From an uncultured Clostridia bacterium (lineage in GTDB: Bacteria > Bacillota > Peptococcia > Peptococcales > Peptococcaceae): a stretch of 58,590 bases of DNA. The DNA is taken from NCBI GenBank assembly GCA_944391285.1, contig CALXSY010000011.1, positions 1 through 58,590 on the forward strand. Direction: 5' to 3'. Shown piece after piece: positions 7,282-16,442 of the stretch (positions within the stretch are counted from its first letter, which is position 1; every line of letters starts with the position of its first letter). The notes beneath the pieces are model-generated. The model made no database searches and was not told the DNA's origin. It saw only the letters and a list, made by a program, of their open reading frames with translations. The position numbers were made by a program, and so were the translations under genes.

Positions 7282-10107
7282 ATGGCTAAAGATAAAATAG
7301 TGATAAAAGGCGCCAGAGTGCATAATTTAAAAAATATCGACCTGGAGCTGCCCAGAGATAAATTTATCGTCATGACCGGCTTAAGCGGTTCCGGCAAATC
7401 TTCTTTGGCATTTGATACCATTTATGCCGAGGGGCAGAGGAGATATGTAGAGTCCTTATCGTCCTATGCCCGCCAGTTTTTGGGGCAAATGGACAAGCCG
7501 GATGTGGATTTGATTGAAGGCTTATCCCCGGCGGTATCCATCGACCAAAAGACTACCAACCGCAACCCCCGTTCCACCGTGGGCACAGTAACAGAAATAT
7601 ATGATTACCTGCGCTTGTTGTATGCCCGCATCGGCATTGCGCATTGCCCGAAATGCGGCAAAGTAATCGCTAAGCAGACCATCGAGCAAATGGTCGATAA
7701 GGTGATGGAGCTGCCGGAAGGAACTAAGCTGCAAGTTTTGGCACCGATTGTCCGCGGACGCAAAGGTGAGTTTAAGCAGGTTTTGGACAATTTGCGCAAA
7801 AGCGGCTATGTGAGAATCAAGGTTGACGGCGAAATGCGGGAAGTAGCCGAGGAAATCGCCTTAGATAAAAATAAAAAGCATAATTTAGAGGTAGTCATCG
7901 ACCGCATTATCGTCCGTGAAGGCGTTTACAGCCGCTTAGCCGAATCTTTGGAAGCAGCTTTGGGGCTCACAGACGGCATAGTCTGGGTGGAAATTATCGG
8001 CGGCGAAACCCTTGTGTTCAGCGAAAATTTCGCCTGCCCTGACTGCGGTATCAGCATCGGTGAAATCAGCCCCCGCATGTTCTCCTTTAACAATACCTAC
8101 GGCGCTTGCCCCGAGTGCGACGGCTTGGGCAGCAAACGGGAAGTGGCGCTGGATTTGGTTATTCCCGATGAAAATTTAAGCATCAATCAAGGAGCTATTG
8201 CTCCTTGGGGCAAAGGCAGTATCAGCAACTATTATTTAAAACTGCTGCAAGCCTTGGCAGAGAAAAATAATATTGATTTGGACAAGCCATGGAAAGATTT
8301 AAGCGCTGAAGCGAAAAAACTGGTGCTTTACGGTGACAGCTCGCAAAAGGTACAGTTCAGCTATATTAATCTTTTCGGTGAGGAAAAGACCCACACCGGC
8401 TTTTGCGAAGGCGTTATCCCCAATCTCACCCGGCGCTATTCGCAAACTACTTCCGATTGGGCAAGGGAAGAAATCGAGAGCTATATGGTGGAAAATCCCT
8501 GCTCCGCCTGCAAAGGCAAACGCTTAAAGCCGGAGGTTTTGGCGGTCACCGTAGGCGGCATCAATATTGCCCAGTTTACTGAGATGAATGTGGCAGAAGA
8601 AAAGAATTTTATCGACAATTTAGTTTTAAACGAGCGGGAAAAACTGATTGCGTCGCAGATTTTGGTGGAAATCAAAGCCAGACTGAACTTTTTGGTAACC
8701 GTGGGTTTAGATTATCTAACTTTAGACCGCATGGCAGGTACACTATCCGGCGGTGAATCTCAGCGTATTCGCCTGGCTACGCAAATCGGCTCCGGTTTGG
8801 TCGGCGTGCTTTATGTTTTGGACGAACCCAGCATCGGTCTGCACCAAAGAGACAATCAGCGGCTTATCAGCGCTTTAGAGGCATTAAGGGATTTAGGCAA
8901 TACCTTGGTGGTAGTAGAGCATGATGAGGATACCATGAGAGCGGCTGATTATCTGGTGGATATCGGACCGGAAGCCGGCAGATTGGGCGGTGAGGTGGTA
9001 GCCTGCGGCAGCTTGGAAGATATTATGAATGAGCCTCGCTCTATCACCGGTCAATATTTATCCGGAGCGAAAAAAATTGAAATTCCCGCCAAGCGCCGTA
9101 CTCCCCGTGAGGAATATTTAGTGATTAAAGGCGCTGAGGAGAATAATCTCAAAAATATCGACGTAAAAATTCCTTTAGGTGTTTTCGTCTGCGTTACCGG
9201 CGTATCCGGCAGCGGCAAAAGCACCTTGGTCAATGAAATATTGTACAAAGCCTTGATGCATAAGCTTTATAAAAACAATAAAATGCGTCCCGGCAAGCAT
9301 AAGGATATCTTGGGCTTAGAAAACATTGACAAGGTTATCAATATCGATCAATCGCCCATCGGGCGCACTCCCCGCTCCAATCCGGCGACTTACACCGGAG
9401 TATTTGACTTGATTAGGGAGGTTTTTGCCCAGACGCAGGAAGCAAAGGTCAGAGGATATAAAAGCGGCAGATTCAGCTTTAATGTCAAAGGCGGACGCTG
9501 TGAAGCCTGCAGCGGTGACGGTATCATCAAGATTGAAATGCATTTTCTGCCGGATGTTTATGTGCCCTGCGAAGTCTGCAAAGGCAAACGCTACAACCGG
9601 GAAACCTTGGAGGTGCATTATAAAGGCAAAAATATTTCCGATGTCTTGGGAATGACTGTTAACCAAGGCTGTGAATTTTTTGAAGCTATACCTAAAATTT
9701 ACCGCAAGCTGAAAACTTTGCAGGATGTAGGCTTAGGCTATATCAAGCTCGGTCAGCCGGCAACAACGCTTTCCGGCGGTGAAGCCCAAAGAGTCAAGCT
9801 TGCCACCGAATTATCCCGCCGCAGCACCGGCAAAACCTTATATATTTTGGACGAACCGACAACAGGACTGCATATAGCAGATATTCATAAACTTTTAGAT
9901 GTGCTCAATCGTTTGGTAGAAGGCGGCGATACGGTCTTAGTTATCGAGCACAATTTAGACGTGATTAAATCAGCCGATTACTTAATCGATTTAGGACCGG
10001 AAGGCGGCAAGGGCGGCGGTGAAATAATTGCCCAAGGGACTCCGGAGGAAGTAGCCGCTAATCCCCGAAGCTATACCGGCGAGTTTTTAAAGAAAATATT
10101 GGGCTAA
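7282..10107 (+). CDS. uvrA: Excinuclease ABC subunit A
   Basis: The damage-sensing dimeric ABC ATPase of nucleotide excision repair. The 941-residue length is standard. Two ABC modules are present: Walker [13 protein letters not shown] (about 31-42) and [12 protein letters not shown] (about 640), with signatures [12 protein letters not shown] and [12 protein letters not shown]. Zinc-binding cysteines include CPKCGK (about 118), CPDCG/CPECDG (about 252-275) and CEAC/CEVC (about 740-765). The gene directly abuts uvrB, with the ribosome site GAGGAGAG inside the uvrB end, so it is cotranscribed from the SOS-like promoter. Confidence 0.98.
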   Translation: MAKDKIVIKGARVHNLKNIDLELPRDKFIVMTGLSGSGKSSLAFDTIYAEGQRRYVESLSSYARQFLGQMDKPDVDLIEGLSPAVSIDQKTTNRNPRSTVGTVTEIYDYLRLLYARIGIAHCPKCGKVIAKQTIEQMVDKVMELPEGTKLQVLAPIVRGRKGEFKQVLDNLRKSGYVRIKVDGEMREVAEEIALDKNKKHNLEVVIDRIIVREGVYSRLAESLEAALGLTDGIVWVEIIGGETLVFSENFACPDCGISIGEISPRMFSFNNTYGACPECDGLGSKREVALDLVIPDENLSINQGAIAPWGKGSISNYYLKLLQALAEKNNIDLDKPWKDLSAEAKKLVLYGDSSQKVQFSYINLFGEEKTHTGFCEGVIPNLTRRYSQTTSDWAREEIESYMVENPCSACKGKRLKPEVLAVTVGGINIAQFTEMNVAEEKNFIDNLVLNEREKLIASQILVEIKARLNFLVTVGLDYLTLDRMAGTLSGGESQRIRLATQIGSGLVGVLYVLDEPSIGLHQRDNQRLISALEALRDLGNTLVVVEHDEDTMRAADYLVDIGPEAGRLGGEVVACGSLEDIMNEPRSITGQYLSGAKKIEIPAKRRTPREEYLVIKGAEENNLKNIDVKIPLGVFVCVTGVSGSGKSTLVNEILYKALMHKLYKNNKMRPGKHKDILGLENIDKVINIDQSPIGRTPRSNPATYTGVFDLIREVFAQTQEAKVRGYKSGRFSFNVKGGRCEACSGDGIIKIEMHFLPDVYVPCEVCKGKRYNRETLEVHYKGKNISDVLGMTVNQGCEFFEAIPKIYRKLKTLQDVGLGYIKLGQPATTLSGGEAQRVKLATELSRRSTGKTLYILDEPTTGLHIADIHKLLDVLNRLVEGGDTVLVIEHNLDVIKSADYLIDLGPEGGKGGGEIIAQGTPEEVAANPRSYTGEFLKKILG

Positions 10108-10152
10108 GGTACACATGTATACAATTTATAAGAATTAACGATAGACTTTTTC

Positions 10153-10198
10153 TTGCTAATTGATTAAAAATAGAATATAATGGATACATTATATTCTA
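10153..10198 (+). promoter_or_regulatory. ackA promoter with a perfect inverted repeat
   Basis: -35 TTGCTA (10153-10158), a 17-bp spacer and -10 TATAAT (10176-10181). An 11-bp perfect inverted repeat, TAGAATATAAT / ATTATATTCTA with a 6-bp spacer (10171-10198), covers the -10 and the expected start site. It could be a repressor operator or a 5' hairpin. Confidence 0.6.
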
Positions 10199-10216
10199 AT
10201 AAAGGAAGTGAGCTTT

Positions 10217-11422
10217 ATGCAATTGGTCTTGGTTGTCAATAGTGGTAGTTCATCGATGAAGTTTCAGCTGATCGATATTCCTAACGAAAAAAAGTTAGTG
10301 CGCGGGTTAGTGGAAAAAATAGGCATGGAGAATTCTTCCTATAGAATTATTGCCGGTAATCAAATAGAAGAAAAGCAAATTGAGGTCAAGGATCACCGGC
10401 AGGCGGTGGAAATTGCGCTGGATTATTTGACTCATCGCTCACCGGTGCACCTTAATTCCTTGAGCGATATCGATGGTGTAGGACATCGGGTTGTGCAGGG
10501 CGGCAGTACCTTTGATAAAGCTGCTTTTGTCACTCCTGAGGTTAAGGAGAAAATCAGGGAATACGGCATTATGGCGCCTTTGCACAATTATGCCAACTTA
10601 GCAGGCATTGAAGCCTGTGAAGCTTTGATGCCGGGTATTCCGCAGGTAGTAGTTTTTGATACGACCTTTCATCAAACGATGGCGCCGGAGGTTTACCATT
10701 ACGGCATACCTTATAAATATTACGAAAAATATCGGGTCAGACGTTATGGGGCTCATGGTACCTCGCATAAATATGTGTCGGAAAAGGCTATCGAGTTTTT
10801 AGGTGTTCAGGCTAAGGGAACAAAAATGATAGTCTGCCATTTGGGCAACGGAAGCAGTATTACTGCTATTAAAGACGGCAAAGTTGTCGATACCTCCATG
10901 GGCTTCACTCCTCTTGAGGGTTTAATGATGGGCACCCGAAGCGGGGATATTGACCCGGCAGCGGTAATGTTTTTGATGGAGCAGGAGCATCTGACGCCAA
11001 AAGAAATGGATGAAATTTTAAATAAAAAATCCGGACTATTGGGTGTCAGCGGCATCAGCAATGATATGCGTGAGCTGGAAGATGCCATGACCTGCGGCAA
11101 TAAGCGCGCTGAATTAGCACACAAAATGTTTATTTACCGCATAAAGAAAACCATCGGCAGCTATGTTGCCGCCTTAAACGGCTTGGATGTTTTGGTTTTT
11201 ACTGCCGGCATCGGCGAAAACAATGATTATGTGCGGGAAATGATTTGCCAGGATATGGACTTTTTCGGCATTAAATTAGACGCCAAAATAAATCATGGCA
11301 TGGATCATTTAGCGGAAATCGGAGAAAAAGGCGCTCCGGTACGCATTTTGGTAGTGCCTACCGATGAAGAAATGGAGATTGCCAAGGAAACCGAAGAACT
11401 GGTTTTATCAAGAAGCAAATAG
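10217..11422 (+). CDS. ackA: Acetate kinase
   Basis: Makes ATP from acetyl phosphate and ADP, giving acetate in fermentation. The protein has 401 residues from ATG 10217. A GTG at 10208 is in frame, but the GGAAG ribosome site would then touch the start, while it lies 8 nt from the ATG, which also gives the family N-terminus MQLVLVVNSGSSSMKF. ASKHA-fold motifs are present: HNYANLAGIEAC, VFDTTFHQTM, GAHGTSHKYVS, CHLGNGSS, TPLEGLMMGTRSGDIDP and FTAGIGEN. It stands alone between its own promoter and terminator; pta is not adjacent. Confidence 0.96.
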   Translation: MQLVLVVNSGSSSMKFQLIDIPNEKKLVRGLVEKIGMENSSYRIIAGNQIEEKQIEVKDHRQAVEIALDYLTHRSPVHLNSLSDIDGVGHRVVQGGSTFDKAAFVTPEVKEKIREYGIMAPLHNYANLAGIEACEALMPGIPQVVVFDTTFHQTMAPEVYHYGIPYKYYEKYRVRRYGAHGTSHKYVSEKAIEFLGVQAKGTKMIVCHLGNGSSITAIKDGKVVDTSMGFTPLEGLMMGTRSGDIDPAAVMFLMEQEHLTPKEMDEILNKKSGLLGVSGISNDMRELEDAMTCGNKRAELAHKMFIYRIKKTIGSYVAALNGLDVLVFTAGIGENNDYVREMICQDMDFFGIKLDAKINHGMDHLAEIGEKGAPVRILVVPTDEEMEIAKETEELVLSRSK

Positions 11423-11424
11423 CC

Positions 11425-11461
11425 AAAAAAAGCAAAGCTTCAGTGAAAGCTTTGCTTTTTT
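11425..11461 (+). terminator. Terminator after ackA
   Basis: The stem AGCAAAGCTT / AAGCTTTGCT with a 6-nt loop is flanked by A7 and T6 and starts just after the ackA stop. Confidence 0.92.
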
Positions 11462-11513
11462 GAGCCTATAAAATATTTTAATTGCAAATTATTAGCAAAA
11501 GCTGAAATATCAT

Positions 11514-11543
11514 TTGAATTTACCTAAGAAAAAAAGGTATAAT
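11514..11543 (+). promoter_or_regulatory. Promoter of pyruvate carboxylase
   Basis: -35 TTGAAT (11514-11519), an 18-bp spacer and -10 TATAAT (11538-11543). A strong AAGGGGGG ribosome site follows before ATG 11585. Confidence 0.6.
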
Positions 11544-11584
11544 AAAGTATTAAATATTGAAAATAGAATTAAGGGGGGCAATTT

Positions 11585-14500
11585 ATGAAAAAATTTAAAA
11601 AGATTTTAGTAGCCAACCGAGGCGAAATCGCCATCCGCGTTTTTCGCGCCTGCAAAGAAATGGGAATAAAAAGCGTAGGTATTTATTCCGAGGAAGATAA
11701 AAATGCACTTTTCCGCACTTTAGCCGATGAATCATACCAGGTCGGTCAGGATAAAATGCCGGTAGAGGCTTATTTGGATATGAATGAGATCATCGCTTTG
11801 GCTGTCAGCAAAGGTGTAGATGCTATTCACCCCGGATACGGATTTTTGTCGGAAAATCCCGAGTTTGCTTCTCGCTGTGAAGCAGCGGGTATTACTTTTA
11901 TCGGACCAAATTCTCAGATGATGTTAGCTTTGGGCGATAAAATCCAATCCAAAAAAGTAGCTACTTCAGTAGGTGTACCAACTATTCCCGGAGTGGAACG
12001 GGCGGTAGAAAACGACGAAGATGCTTTAGCTTTAGCCCGCCAGTGCGGCTATCCGATTATTCTCAAAGCCTCTGCCGGCGGCGGTGGTCGCGGTATGAGA
12101 GTTGTGCGGGACGAAGCCAATCTTTTAAATGAATATCACAGCGCTAAAAGCGAAGCTAAAAAAGCCTTTGGCATCGATGATGTTTTTATCGAAAAATTAA
12201 TCGAAGAGCCTAAGCATATCGAGGTGCAAATTTTAGGCGATACTTACGGCAATTTAGTGCATTTGCATGAAAGAGACTGCTCTATTCAGCGACGCCATCA
12301 AAAGGTGGTAGAATTTGCCCCGTCCTTGGCGTTAACCGCTGAGCAAAGAGAGGCTATTTGTGCTGATGCCTTAAAAATTGCCAAAGCTGTTAATTACCGC
12401 AGCGCCGGTACGGTCGAATTTTTAGTAGACAAGCATGGCAATCACTATTTCATTGAAATGAATCCCCGTATCCAGGTAGAGCATACTGTCACGGAAATGA
12501 TTACCGGAGTGGATATCGTTCAAGCGCAAATTTATATTGCCGAAGGCTATGCTTTGGATTCGGAAGAAATCAATATTAAATCTCAAGTGGATATTGTACC
12601 TCATGGCTATGCTATCCAATGCCGCATTACCACTGAGGATCCGGACAATAATTTTGCTCCCGACCACGGTATTATCAATATTTACCGCTCTTCCTCCGGC
12701 AATGGTATCCGTTTGGACGGCGGCAATGCTTACACCGGAGCCAACATTACCCCTTATTACGACAGCTTGCTGGTTAAGGTTATTTCCTATGGCCGCAGTT
12801 TTAATGATGCGATTAATAAAGCTATCCGTGCTTTAAGGGAAATGCGCATCAAAGGAGTTAAAACTAACATCGGCTTTTTGTTAAACGTCTTAAATCATGA
12901 GCAGTTCCGCCAAGGCAAATGCACAACCAGCTTTATTGCTACTACTCCCGAATTATTTAATATCCCCAAGAGCCAGAATAAGGAGTATAAAGTATTGAAA
13001 TTCTTAGGCGACAAAGCCGTCAATGAAACTCACGGCAAAAAACCCAGCTTTGGTCGTCCCAGTGTGCCGAAATTAATCGCTCCCGATAAGCTTACCGGTA
13101 CTCGTGATATCCTTTTGGAAAAAGGACCGAAAGCTTTAGCTGATTGGGTATTGGCACAAGATAAGCTGTTAATCACTGATACGACTATGCGTGATGCTCA
13201 TCAATCCTTGATGGCAACCAGAATGCGTACTATCGATATGGAGCGCATCGCTCCGGCATATGCGGTTTTGGGCAAGGATTTGTTCTCCTTGGAAATGTGG
13301 GGCGGAGCAACTTTTGACACCAGCTATCGCTATTTGAAAGAATCTCCCTGGGAGAGATTAGCAGTTTTAAGAGAAAAAATCCCCAATATCTTATTCCAGA
13401 TGCTTTTCCGCGGCGCTAATGCGGTAGGATATAAAAATTATCCTGACAATGTAATTCGTGCCTTTGTGCGTGAGTCAGCTCAAGCCGGCATTGATATTTT
13501 CCGCATTTTTGATTCACTTAACTGGATCAAAGGCATGGAAATAGCTATTGATGAAGCGTTGAAAACTAACTCGGTAGTCGAAGGCTGTATTTGCTATACC
13601 GGTGATATCATGGATAAGAGCCGCACCAAATACACTTTGGATTACTATGTCAAAATGGCAAAAGAATTGGAAAAATGCGGCTGTCATATGTTAGGCATCA
13701 AAGATATGTCTGCTTTGTTAAAGCCGCAGGCGGCATATACTTTGATTACTGCTTTAAAGAGCGAGCTTTCGATTCCGATTCATCTGCACACCCACGATAC
13801 TTCCGGCAATGGCATTGCTACTGTTTTAATTGCTGCCCAAGCAGGAGTGGATGTAGTTGACGCAGCCTTTAATTCCATGGCAGGCTTGACCAGTCAGCCG
13901 GCATTAAACTCAATTGTTGCCGCTACGGTTAATACTAAGCGCGATACTTATCTTGATTCAGATAATTTGCAGCTTATTTCTAATTATTGGGACGATATCC
14001 GTCCGATTTACGGCAAGATGGAAACGGGCTTAAAATTCGGCACGGCGGAAATTTATAAATACGAAATCCCCGGCGGTCAATATTCCAATCTGAAGCCGCA
14101 GGTCGAAAGCTTTGGCTTAGGACATAAGTTTGAAGAAGTTAAGCATATGTTTAAAACCGTCAATGAAATGTTAGGCGATATCGTTAAAGTAACACCTTCT
14201 TCCAAAGCTGTAGGCGATATGGCTATCTTTATGGTGCAAAATGATTTAACCCCGGAAAACATCTATGAAAAAGGCAAGGATATCGACTTCCCCGATTCCA
14301 TTGTATCTTACTTTGAAGGCATGATGGGTCAGCCGGAAGGCGGTTTCCCGGAAAAATTGCAAAAATTAGTCTTAAAGGACCGCAAGCCTATTACCTGCCG
14401 TCCCGGCGAGCTTTTGCCTGATGAAGATTTTGCGGGCATCAAAAAGCATTTGCAGGAGGAATTCGGATTAGAGGGCAATATGCAGGAGGTTTTAAGCTAC

Positions 14501-15016
14501 GCTTTGTATCCTAAAGTTTACGAAACCTATCTGAAAGAAAAACAGGAAAGTTTCGATTATCATTACTTGAGCAGTGAAGTATTCTTCCACGGCTTAGCCG
14601 AAGGAGAAGAAAATGAAGTAACTTTGGCTGAAGGCAAAATGCTGAGCGTCAAACTCATTGAAATCAAATGGGCAGATACTGACGGCAACAGACAGGTAGT
14701 CTTTGAAGTCAACGGCAACCGCCGTACGATCACCATTAACGATAAATCGGTGCAAACCGTGCAAGCTGCTAAAGGCAAGCTGATGGCTGATGAGGATAAT
14801 CCTTATGAAATCGGCGCCAATATTCCCGGCATGCTGGTTAAGCTTTTGGTGAAAAAAGGTGATACCATCACCGAAAATCAGCCGATAGCCGTTTTGGAAG
14901 CGATGAAGATGGAGACCAATGTTCTTTCTCCCGTTGCCGGTACGGTTAAGGATATTTTGGTAAGTGAGAATCAGCAGGTTGAAGCCGGCGAATTAATCGC
15001 GGTAATCGAACCATAA
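11585..15016 (+). CDS. pyc: Pyruvate carboxylase (biotin-dependent, single chain)
   Basis: Carboxylates pyruvate to oxaloacetate using ATP and bicarbonate, feeding the reductive TCA branch and aspartate-family synthesis. At 1143 residues all domains are in one chain. The biotin carboxylase domain (1 to about 450) has the ATP-grasp loop KASAGGGGRGMR, MNPRIQVEHTVTE and ERDCSIQRRHQK. The carboxyltransferase domain (about 530-800) has DTTMRDAHQSLMATRMR and HLHTHDTSGNG. The allosteric/PC-specific linker follows. The biotinyl domain (about 1075-1143) carries EAMKMET with the biotin acceptor Lys1108. The enzyme needs biotin ligase, which fits the BirA-like operator at the end of the window. Confidence 0.97.
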   Translation: MKKFKKILVANRGEIAIRVFRACKEMGIKSVGIYSEEDKNALFRTLADESYQVGQDKMPVEAYLDMNEIIALAVSKGVDAIHPGYGFLSENPEFASRCEAAGITFIGPNSQMMLALGDKIQSKKVATSVGVPTIPGVERAVENDEDALALARQCGYPIILKASAGGGGRGMRVVRDEANLLNEYHSAKSEAKKAFGIDDVFIEKLIEEPKHIEVQILGDTYGNLVHLHERDCSIQRRHQKVVEFAPSLALTAEQREAICADALKIAKAVNYRSAGTVEFLVDKHGNHYFIEMNPRIQVEHTVTEMITGVDIVQAQIYIAEGYALDSEEINIKSQVDIVPHGYAIQCRITTEDPDNNFAPDHGIINIYRSSSGNGIRLDGGNAYTGANITPYYDSLLVKVISYGRSFNDAINKAIRALREMRIKGVKTNIGFLLNVLNHEQFRQGKCTTSFIATTPELFNIPKSQNKEYKVLKFLGDKAVNETHGKKPSFGRPSVPKLIAPDKLTGTRDILLEKGPKALADWVLAQDKLLITDTTMRDAHQSLMATRMRTIDMERIAPAYAVLGKDLFSLEMWGGATFDTSYRYLKESPWERLAVLREKIPNILFQMLFRGANAVGYKNYPDNVIRAFVRESAQAGIDIFRIFDSLNWIKGMEIAIDEALKTNSVVEGCICYTGDIMDKSRTKYTLDYYVKMAKELEKCGCHMLGIKDMSALLKPQAAYTLITALKSELSIPIHLHTHDTSGNGIATVLIAAQAGVDVVDAAFNSMAGLTSQPALNSIVAATVNTKRDTYLDSDNLQLISNYWDDIRPIYGKMETGLKFGTAEIYKYEIPGGQYSNLKPQVESFGLGHKFEEVKHMFKTVNEMLGDIVKVTPSSKAVGDMAIFMVQNDLTPENIYEKGKDIDFPDSIVSYFEGMMGQPEGGFPEKLQKLVLKDRKPITCRPGELLPDEDFAGIKKHLQEEFGLEGNMQEVLSYALYPKVYETYLKEKQESFDYHYLSSEVFFHGLAEGEENEVTLAEGKMLSVKLIEIKWADTDGNRQVVFEVNGNRRTITINDKSVQTVQAAKGKLMADEDNPYEIGANIPGMLVKLLVKKGDTITENQPIAVLEAMKMETNVLSPVAGTVKDILVSENQQVEAGELIAVIEP

Positions 15017-15042
15017 TTACAATATTTAACGGAGCATTACTG

Positions 15043-15555
15043 ATGAAAGTTTGTACATTCACCGGTCATCGTCCTCACAAATTCCCTTGGAAATTTGACG
15101 AAGGAGATCCGCGCTGTCAAAAATTGAAACAAGAGTTGGCAAAGAGTATTTTGTCAGCGATAGCCTCAGGCTATGATTATTTTATTGCCGGCGGCTCTTT
15201 GGGAGTTGATATGTGGGCAGCGGAAACGGTGCTGAAATATAGGGACATTTACGGCTTAAGCCTGGAGATTGCCTTGCCTTTTGCCGGATTTAACGAATCC
15301 TCGGATGATATATATACTAAAAGACAGCAAGAGATCTTAGCCCGTGCTGATAAGGTAACTGTCGTTTCCACGGTGAGCGATTTAAAAAATGCTTACCGCA
15401 AGCGCAACCAATACATGGTCGAGCACAGCAGCCGCTTAATTGCCGTCTTTAATCCGAAGCAAATCTACAGCGGTACGGCTCAGACTGTGCGTATGGCACA
15501 AAAGGCTAAGCTGGAGATCGTTCAGCTCGATATTGCCTTGCCGGATATTTTATAA
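15043..15555 (+). CDS. SLOG-fold protein of the DUF1273 (YpsA-like) family
   Basis: A 170-residue cytoplasmic protein. The N-terminal CTFTGHRPHKFP and the glycine-rich AGGSLGVDMWAAETV (about 49-63) are the DUF1273/YpsA signature, a Rossmann-like SLOG fold related to DprA and nucleotide-binding proteins. YpsA in Bacillus has been linked to cell division, but the biochemical function is not settled. The C-terminal part, RNQYMVEHSSRLIAVFNPK, is also typical. It lies 26 bp after pyc with its own GGAGC ribosome site and is probably transcribed with the glycosyltransferase that follows 15 bp later. Confidence 0.85.
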   Translation: MKVCTFTGHRPHKFPWKFDEGDPRCQKLKQELAKSILSAIASGYDYFIAGGSLGVDMWAAETVLKYRDIYGLSLEIALPFAGFNESSDDIYTKRQQEILARADKVTVVSTVSDLKNAYRKRNQYMVEHSSRLIAVFNPKQIYSGTAQTVRMAQKAKLEIVQLDIALPDIL

Positions 15556-15570
15556 AAAGGAGCTATTGTG

Positions 15571-16305
15571 ATGGCGCAGAAGGTTAAAATATTAGAAACA
15601 GAAATTGATTGTCTGACGCAAAAAGAGGTGGTGGAGGAAATCGCATCTTTGATTTCTGCCCAAGAGCCTCACTATATCGTCACTGCCAATGCTGAAATAG
15701 TTTATATGGCGTGGCAGGACGAAAAAATGCAAACGACCGTCAATAACGCCAGCATCGTCACCGCTGATGGTTCCGGCGTGCTGTGGGCGGCTGAGGAATT
15801 AGGCATGCCACTAAAAGAGCGGGTAACAGGTATTGACTTGGTTTATGCTATCTGTGAGGAGGCAGCCAAAAAAGATTGGACCATCTATCTTTTGGGTGCA
15901 GCAGAGGGAGTGGCAGCCGAGGCGGCTAAACGCTTGATAGAGCGTTATCATTGCAATATTATCGGAACGCACAATGGCTTTTTAAAAGACCCGGCGGTCA
16001 ACCAAGCCGTTTTAGAGGAATTAACCGCGAAAAAACCGCAGATAGTTTTGGTGGCTATGGGCGCTCCCAGACAGGAATACTGGATTGTAGAGCATATGCA
16101 CAAGCTTCCGCCGGCGGTTTATATGGGCATCGGCGGCAGTTTGGATGTCATCAGCGGCAATCTGAAACGAGCTCCCTTATGGATGCAGAAAATGTCCTTG
16201 GAATGGCTTTACCGAGTAATCAAGCAGCCTTCCCGCTTCAAACGGGTCTTGGCACTGCCAAAATTTACCCGGGCTGTTAAAAAGCAAAAGAAAATGAAAA
16301 GTTAA
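15571..16305 (+). CDS. WecG/TagA/CpsF family glycosyltransferase
   Basis: A 244-residue peripheral membrane glycosyltransferase of the GT26 (WecB/TagA/CpsF) family. Members transfer N-acetylmannosamine or a related sugar to an undecaprenyl-linked acceptor for wall polymers. Family motifs: VTANAEIVYMAW (about 40), DGSGVLWAAEELG, ERVTGIDLVYAIC (about 87), YLLGAAEGVA and GAPRQEYWI (about 166), with a GIGGSLDVISG loop near the end. A GTG at 15568 could also start it, but ATG 15571 has the better 8-nt distance from AAGGAG. No other wall-polymer genes are nearby, so the exact sugar and acceptor are unknown. Confidence 0.9.
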   Translation: MAQKVKILETEIDCLTQKEVVEEIASLISAQEPHYIVTANAEIVYMAWQDEKMQTTVNNASIVTADGSGVLWAAEELGMPLKERVTGIDLVYAICEEAAKKDWTIYLLGAAEGVAAEAAKRLIERYHCNIIGTHNGFLKDPAVNQAVLEELTAKKPQIVLVAMGAPRQEYWIVEHMHKLPPAVYMGIGGSLDVISGNLKRAPLWMQKMSLEWLYRVIKQPSRFKRVLALPKFTRAVKKQKKMKS

Positions 16306-16308
16306 ACT

Positions 16309-16339
16309 AAACCGCTTGCCGTTTGGGCAGGCGGTTTTT
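16309..16339 (+). terminator. Terminator after the TagA-like gene
   Basis: The stem ACCGCTTGCC / GGGCAGGCGGT with a short loop is followed by TTTTT, shortly after the stop codon. Confidence 0.85.
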
Positions 16340-16442
16340 GGGTCTGGGAAATAAATGTTTGGAGATATTTTGCGCAAAATGTGAAAAAGCCCTTTATTTT
16401 AGGCGTAAATTTTGGTATGATAAAAGTTGATATGAAAAGAAG

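Noticed and set aside
6904-7323. A 139-codon minus-strand open frame across the uvrB/uvrA junction
   Set aside because: It lies opposite conserved uvrB sequence, is rich in Phe/Leu from reverse reading of Lys/Glu codons, and has no start signals.
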